DNA of 35,902 nt. Source: MGBC113645 sp036308445. Lineage in GTDB: Bacteria > Bacillota_I > Bacilli_A > Erysipelotrichales > Coprobacillaceae. The position numbers were made by a program, and so were the translations under genes. The notes beneath the pieces were generated by a model. That model worked only from the letters and a program-made list of their open reading frames with translations. It was not told the origin of the DNA and did no database searches. Shown here piece after piece: positions 32,386-35,902 of the stretch. Every line of letters begins with the position of its first letter. The stretch's first letter is position 1. The stretch covers positions 1 through 35,902 of the forward strand of contig JAXJVS010000171.1 of assembly GCA_036308445.1 (NCBI GenBank), written 5' to 3'.

Positions 32386-33780
32386 ATGGAAAAGAAACCT
32401 GTTAAAATAGTTACTATTGGAGGAGGAAGTAGTTATACTCCTGAATTAATGGAAGGATTTATTAAAAGATATGATGAATTACCAATCAAAGAAATCTGGT
32501 TAGTAGATATTGAAGATGGTAAAGAAAAACTAGAAATCGTTGGTACTATGGCTCAACGTATGTGGGATGCATCTCCTTATGATGTTAAAGTGCATTTAAC
32601 ATTAGATAGAAGAGAAGCATTAAAAGATGCTGACTTTGTTACTACTCAATTTAGAGTTGGGTTATTAAATGCTCGTATTAAAGATGAAAGAATACCTTTC
32701 TCTTATGGTATGTTAGGACAAGAAACTAATGGTGCTGGTGGTATTTTTAAAGCATTTAGAACTATTCCTGTTATTTTGGGAATTGTTGAAGATATGAAAG
32801 AATTATGCCCTAATGCATGGTTAATCAACTTTACTAATCCTAGTGGTATGGTTACTGAAGCAGTTTTAAAATATGGTAAATGGGATAAAGTGATTGGTTT
32901 ATGTAATGTTCCTGTAGGTGCTATGATGAATGAACCAGCTACTATCGATACAACTTTAGATCAGTTAATTTATAAATTTGCTGGATTAAACCATTTCCAT
33001 TGGCATAAAGTTTTTGATACTCAAGGAAATGAAGTGACTCAAAAGATTATTGATGCTATGTATGAAGGAAAAGATGCTGGAATTCCTGCTAATATTCATG
33101 ATATGCCATTCTTTAAAGAACAATTAGATCAGATGAAAATGATTCCTTGTGGATATCATAGATATTATTATAGACAACAAGAAATGTTAGCTCATGGTTT
33201 AGAAGAATATAATGGTATTGGTACTAGAGCACAACAAGTAAAACAAACTGAAGAAGAATTATTTGAATTATATAAAGATCCTAATTTAAGTGTGAAACCT
33301 GAACAATTAGCTAAACGTGGTGGCGCTCATTATTCAGATGCTGCTTGTGAAACAATTGCTTCTATTTATTCAAATGCTAATAGACATATCGTAGTAACAA
33401 CTAGAAATAATGGTGCTGTACCTGATTTACCAGCTGATTGTGCAGTAGAAGTTTCTGCTTATATTGGTGCAACTGGTGCTAAAGCAATAGCATTTGGACC
33501 ATTACAGCCTGCTGAAAAAGGTTGGTTACAATGTATGAAGAATATGGAAATGTGTGTTGAAAAAGCTGCTGTAACTGGTGATTATGGTTTAGCTTTACAG
33601 GCATTCTTCTTAAACCCACAGATTCCTTCTGGAGCAAATGCAAAACGAGTATTAGATGAATTATTAATTGCCCATAAGAAATATTTACCTCAATTTGCTG
33701 ATAAGATTGCCCAACTTGAAGCAGAAGGTGTAACTATTAAAGATGATGTAGTAAGAGAATTAACAGAAAAAGGATTATAA
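32386..33780 (+). CDS. glycoside hydrolase family 4 enzyme (probable 6-phospho-beta-glucosidase)
   Basis: A 464-residue NAD- and Mn-dependent GH4 enzyme. The nucleotide fold starts VKIVTIGGGSSYTPELMEGF. Then come GMLGQETNGAGGIFKAFRTI, NFTNPSGMVTEAV, the metal-ligand Cys173 in GLCNVPVG and His203 in GLNHFHWHKVF, and GGAHYSDAA. The set matches 6-phospho-beta-glucosidases rather than alpha-galactosidases, but exact specificity is uncertain. Unusually no PTS or sugar-transport gene is next to it; it has its own promoter and terminator, so its phosphorylated substrate must come from a PTS encoded elsewhere. Strong codon bias suggests good expression. Confidence 0.88.
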   Translation: MEKKPVKIVTIGGGSSYTPELMEGFIKRYDELPIKEIWLVDIEDGKEKLEIVGTMAQRMWDASPYDVKVHLTLDRREALKDADFVTTQFRVGLLNARIKDERIPFSYGMLGQETNGAGGIFKAFRTIPVILGIVEDMKELCPNAWLINFTNPSGMVTEAVLKYGKWDKVIGLCNVPVGAMMNEPATIDTTLDQLIYKFAGLNHFHWHKVFDTQGNEVTQKIIDAMYEGKDAGIPANIHDMPFFKEQLDQMKMIPCGYHRYYYRQQEMLAHGLEEYNGIGTRAQQVKQTEEELFELYKDPNLSVKPEQLAKRGGAHYSDAACETIASIYSNANRHIVVTTRNNGAVPDLPADCAVEVSAYIGATGAKAIAFGPLQPAEKGWLQCMKNMEMCVEKAAVTGDYGLALQAFFLNPQIPSGANAKRVLDELLIAHKKYLPQFADKIAQLEAEGVTIKDDVVRELTEKGL

Positions 33781-33789
33781 TAATATATG

Positions 33790-33821
33790 AAACATACTGT
33801 CTTATGATGGTATGTTTTTTT
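33790..33821 (+). terminator. terminator of the GH4 gene
   Basis: AAACATAC/GTATGTTT stem with a 12-base loop and T-run. Confidence 0.75.
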
Positions 33822-33861
33822 ATTTAGTGATAAAATATTGTTATGGGAAAGTAGGGATATT

Positions 33862-35121
33862 ATGAAAAAGAGGATTATAGCTATTGTAGCATTATTATGT
33901 TTGATTGTTGGAAGTATTGCTGGTTTTAATATCTATCAAGATTATAAGAAGCAGAAAATATATGATTCATTACTAGTAGAGTTTAAAGATGAGATTAAAA
34001 TAGAATATGGAGATAAGATTGATGTATCAACATTGATAGATAATTATACTGGTGAAATAACATTACCTGCAATTGATACAACCAAAGTTGGTAGGCAGGA
34101 AATTGTATTTAAAGTAAGTCAAGATGATGTTGAAAGAGAATATCAGTTTGAAATAGAAATAGTAGATACTAAGAAACCTGTTATAACTTTAAAACAAGAG
34201 AATGTTGAAATAGAGGTTGATGATTCTTTAGATATATCTAAATATATAAAATCAGTAAAAGATGATGTAGATGGTGATATTGTATATAAAGAAAAAGTTA
34301 ATGATGAAGAAGTTGATTATTATACATATAATGATAATATAAATTATAAAGCTGCAGGTACATATAAAGTAGAAATTATTGCTGTGGATAAGAATGGTAA
34401 TAAGACGATTAAGACATTAAATGTTGTTGTTAAGGAAGGAGAAGTCATTGAAGAAAAGACTGAAACAGAAGTAGCACAAACATTAATTACACCTAATAAC
34501 AAAGTTATTGTGATAGATGCAGGACATCAGGCGAAAGGAAATAGTTCTAAGGAGGCTATAGGTCCTGGTTCTAGTACTAAAAAGGCAAAGGTGACTACTG
34601 GTGCTACTGGTATATCTTCTGGTAAAGCGGAATCTCAAATTAATTTAGAAGTATCATTAAAATTAAGAGATGAGTTAAAATCAAGAGGATACACTGTAGT
34701 TATGACAAGAACAAGTCAAAATGTAAATATTTCTAATCAACAAAGAGCACAAATTGGAAATAAGAATAAAGCTGGAGCAGTTATTCATATTCATTGTGAT
34801 AGTTTAAATGATTCTAGTGTTAATGGAGCTCATACTATTGCAATTTCTAAGAATAATTCTTATATACCTGGAATATATAGTTCTTCTAGTAAACTTGCAA
34901 GAAATGTTATTGATTCATATTGTAATGTAACTGGTATAAGGAATAGAGGAGTAGCTTATAGAGATGATTTAACAGGTTTAAATTGGAGTCAGGTTCCTTC
35001 TATTTATATTGAATTAGGTTTTATTAGTAATTCTAATGAAGATAAGAATTTAACTAATTCTTCTTTTCAAAAGAAATGCGCTAAAGGTATAGCTGATGGA
35101 ATAGATAATTATTTCAAGTAA
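33862..35121 (+). CDS. N-acetylmuramoyl-L-alanine amidase with Ig-like domain
   Basis: A 419-residue cell-wall hydrolase. An N-terminal membrane anchor or signal (MKKRIIAIVALLCLIVGSIA) is followed by a linker and Ig-like/DUF5011-type beta domain (DTKKPVITLKQENVEIEVDD to KNGNKTIKTLNVVVKE). The C-terminal amidase_3 domain runs from about 213, with zinc ligands His222 (VIDAGHQ), Glu257 (GKAESQINLE) and His311 (VIHIHCDS) and catalytic Glu384 (SIYIELGFISN). It should cleave the amide between MurNAc and the stem peptide. An upstream TTG is in frame, but AGGGAT serves ATG 33862. Monocistronic; a client of FtsEX is conceivable but unproven. Confidence 0.92.
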   Translation: MKKRIIAIVALLCLIVGSIAGFNIYQDYKKQKIYDSLLVEFKDEIKIEYGDKIDVSTLIDNYTGEITLPAIDTTKVGRQEIVFKVSQDDVEREYQFEIEIVDTKKPVITLKQENVEIEVDDSLDISKYIKSVKDDVDGDIVYKEKVNDEEVDYYTYNDNINYKAAGTYKVEIIAVDKNGNKTIKTLNVVVKEGEVIEEKTETEVAQTLITPNNKVIVIDAGHQAKGNSSKEAIGPGSSTKKAKVTTGATGISSGKAESQINLEVSLKLRDELKSRGYTVVMTRTSQNVNISNQQRAQIGNKNKAGAVIHIHCDSLNDSSVNGAHTIAISKNNSYIPGIYSSSSKLARNVIDSYCNVTGIRNRGVAYRDDLTGLNWSQVPSIYIELGFISNSNEDKNLTNSSFQKKCAKGIADGIDNYFK

Positions 35122-35152
35122 AACATATCATTTGGATTGATATGTTTTTTCT
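35121..35152 (+). terminator. terminator of the amidase gene
   Basis: AAACATATCA/TGATATGTTT perfect 10-bp stem with a seven-base loop, then T-run. Confidence 0.85.
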
Positions 35153-35197
35153 TTTGTAAGAATTAATGATAGAATGGTTTTAGGAAGGATGATGATT

Positions 35198-35790
35198 ATG
35201 AAGAAAGTAAGTCAAATATTATTAACATTATTAATGATATTAAGTGTAATAACGAATGTTTCAGCTTATTCTAGAGATGAAAATAGTAAAGTAGTGAGTA
35301 CTGTCGCAAAGATAATTACATCTTATGCTTTAGGTATGGATAGTGAGAAAATGTTAGAACAATTAAAAGATATATCTCAGGATGATTATGAAATATGGAA
35401 TGATATTATTGATTATTGGGATTGGATAGAAAAGGATATGGTAGAAAATACAAATGTTCCTACTGATTTACCAGCAGAAAATCATGTTTTTATTGTATTA
35501 GGATATGCTTTAAAGGAAGATGGGACAATGGAAGAGGAATTGGTAGGTAGATTAGAAGTTGCCTTAGATGTTATTAAAAAATATCCTAATAATTATCTAC
35601 TCGTTACTGGTGGAGTACAACAAAATGGGTATACTGAAGGACAAAGAATGTATAATTGGTTAGTAGAACAAGGAATATCAAAAGATAAAATTATTGTAGA
35701 AACGAAAGCTGAAGATACTGCTGGAAATGCAACTAATAGTTTTCAAATGTTATATACTGAATATACAGATATAAAATCTTGTTCTTTAAC
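35198..35790 (+). pseudogene. YdcF/DUF218-like secreted protein, interrupted by an IS end
   Basis: ATG 35198 after AGGAAGGATGATG begins a signal peptide (MKKVSQILLTLLMILSVITN, then VSAYS), a spacer region, and a DUF218 (YdcF/SanA) domain: NHVFIVLGYALKEDGTMEEE, GRLEVALDVIKKYPNNYLLV, TGGVQQNGYTEGQRMYNWL, VEQGISKDKIIVE, ATNSFQML. The family continues with a strand plus TSxYH motif, but after DIKSCSL (near 35790) the similarity stops and sequence of a different kind begins. The frame stays open to the window edge, giving a foreign tail. The domain lacks its C-terminal third here, so the gene is most likely disrupted. Confidence 0.7.
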
Positions 35791-35902
35791 TAACACTAGC
35801 GAGAATTCTCCCACCTCTACAGGTGGCGAGATGAATCGCTTTTTTGTTGATTTTGTTATGGATGAACAATACAAAATATGTTATAATATATTCAGTAATA
35901 AA
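35791..35902 (+). mobile_element. probable IS200/IS605-family element, one end (partial)
   Basis: After CTTTAAC comes GCGAGAATTCTCCCACCT, loop CTAC, AGGTGGCGAGATGAATCGC: a 9-bp stem with one bulge inside an outer GCGA/TCGC pair, a form I recall at ends of IS200/IS605 elements carrying tnpB. TTTTTT follows, so it would also stop transcription coming from the host gene, as known for IS200 left ends. Then TGTTATAAT gives a promoter reading outward of the window toward a probable transposase gene. The transposase itself is not in the window, so the assignment rests on the end structure and on the interrupted host gene. Confidence 0.6.

Overview
The window is about 36 kb of very AT-rich DNA with TAA-dominated stop codons, strong AGGAGG-type ribosome binding sites and a tight hairpin plus T-run after almost every transcription unit. 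Glycyl-radical ribonucleotide reductase (nrdD/nrdG) and superoxide reductase in place of obvious aerobic functions, together with a tRNA-sensing T-box, point to a strictly anaerobic, low-GC Bacillota of gut type. Erysipelotrichales (Coprobacillus/Catenibacterium-like) is my best guess from protein flavour; it is inference, not a search result. No rRNA, tRNA or CRISPR array is visible.

Layout. 1-1500: the start of a secreted lamin-tail-domain protein and two tiny lysine-rich ORFs on the minus strand, then a DUF4186 gene overlapped by a gene broken by an in-frame TGA. 1557-2852: a Cof-type HAD phosphatase and an Rrf2/CymR-like regulator. 2880-7374: a sulfur-amino-acid block with a decayed methionine ABC transporter (metN, metI), intact cysK, a T-box riboswitch whose features fit tRNA-Met, metY, and a B3/B4 tRNA-binding-domain gene overlapping metY. 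7441-9071: a DUF554 membrane protein and a Crp/Fnr regulator. 9118-11907: a 22-bp perfect palindrome, then nrdD and nrdG. 11964-17490: an RlmI-like rRNA methyltransferase, a broken Rpn/PD-(D/E)XK gene, a second HAD phosphatase, an ArsP_2-type permease, a TIGR00266 protein with a hairpin over its ribosome binding site, a 36-residue membrane peptide, a decayed duplicate of the TIGR00266 gene end, and a zinc-ribbon protein. 17611-25937: housekeeping genes (ftsE, ftsX, pgsA, gpmI, superoxide reductase, an alpha/beta hydrolase, a YdjC-type deacetylase, an M32 carboxypeptidase). 26056-28900: accessory region with a thioredoxin-like lipoprotein plus zinc-ribbon membrane protein, two back-to-back long hairpins, a minus-strand secreted protein plus small membrane protein preceded by a 12-codon leader ORF, a 25-bp tandem repeat and a broken padR. 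29080-35902: azlC/azlD, a GNAT protein, an unrecognised membrane protein, a GH4 glycosidase, an Ig-like/amidase_3 cell-wall hydrolase, and a YdcF-like gene cut by what looks like the end of an IS200/IS605-type element that runs out of the window.

How the parts connect. The Rrf2 regulator, cysK and the T-box-controlled metY form a local sulfur assimilation unit in which regulation may act at promoter level (Rrf2) and on tRNA charging (T-box), while the methionine importer has been lost. The Crp/Fnr gene and nrdDG are divergent around one palindrome, suggesting redox or metabolite control of anaerobic dNTP synthesis. Several genes (the 1139 gene, the metN upstream fragment, metN, metI, the Rpn gene, padR, the YdcF gene) are in clear decay, which fits a host-adapted genome under reduction.
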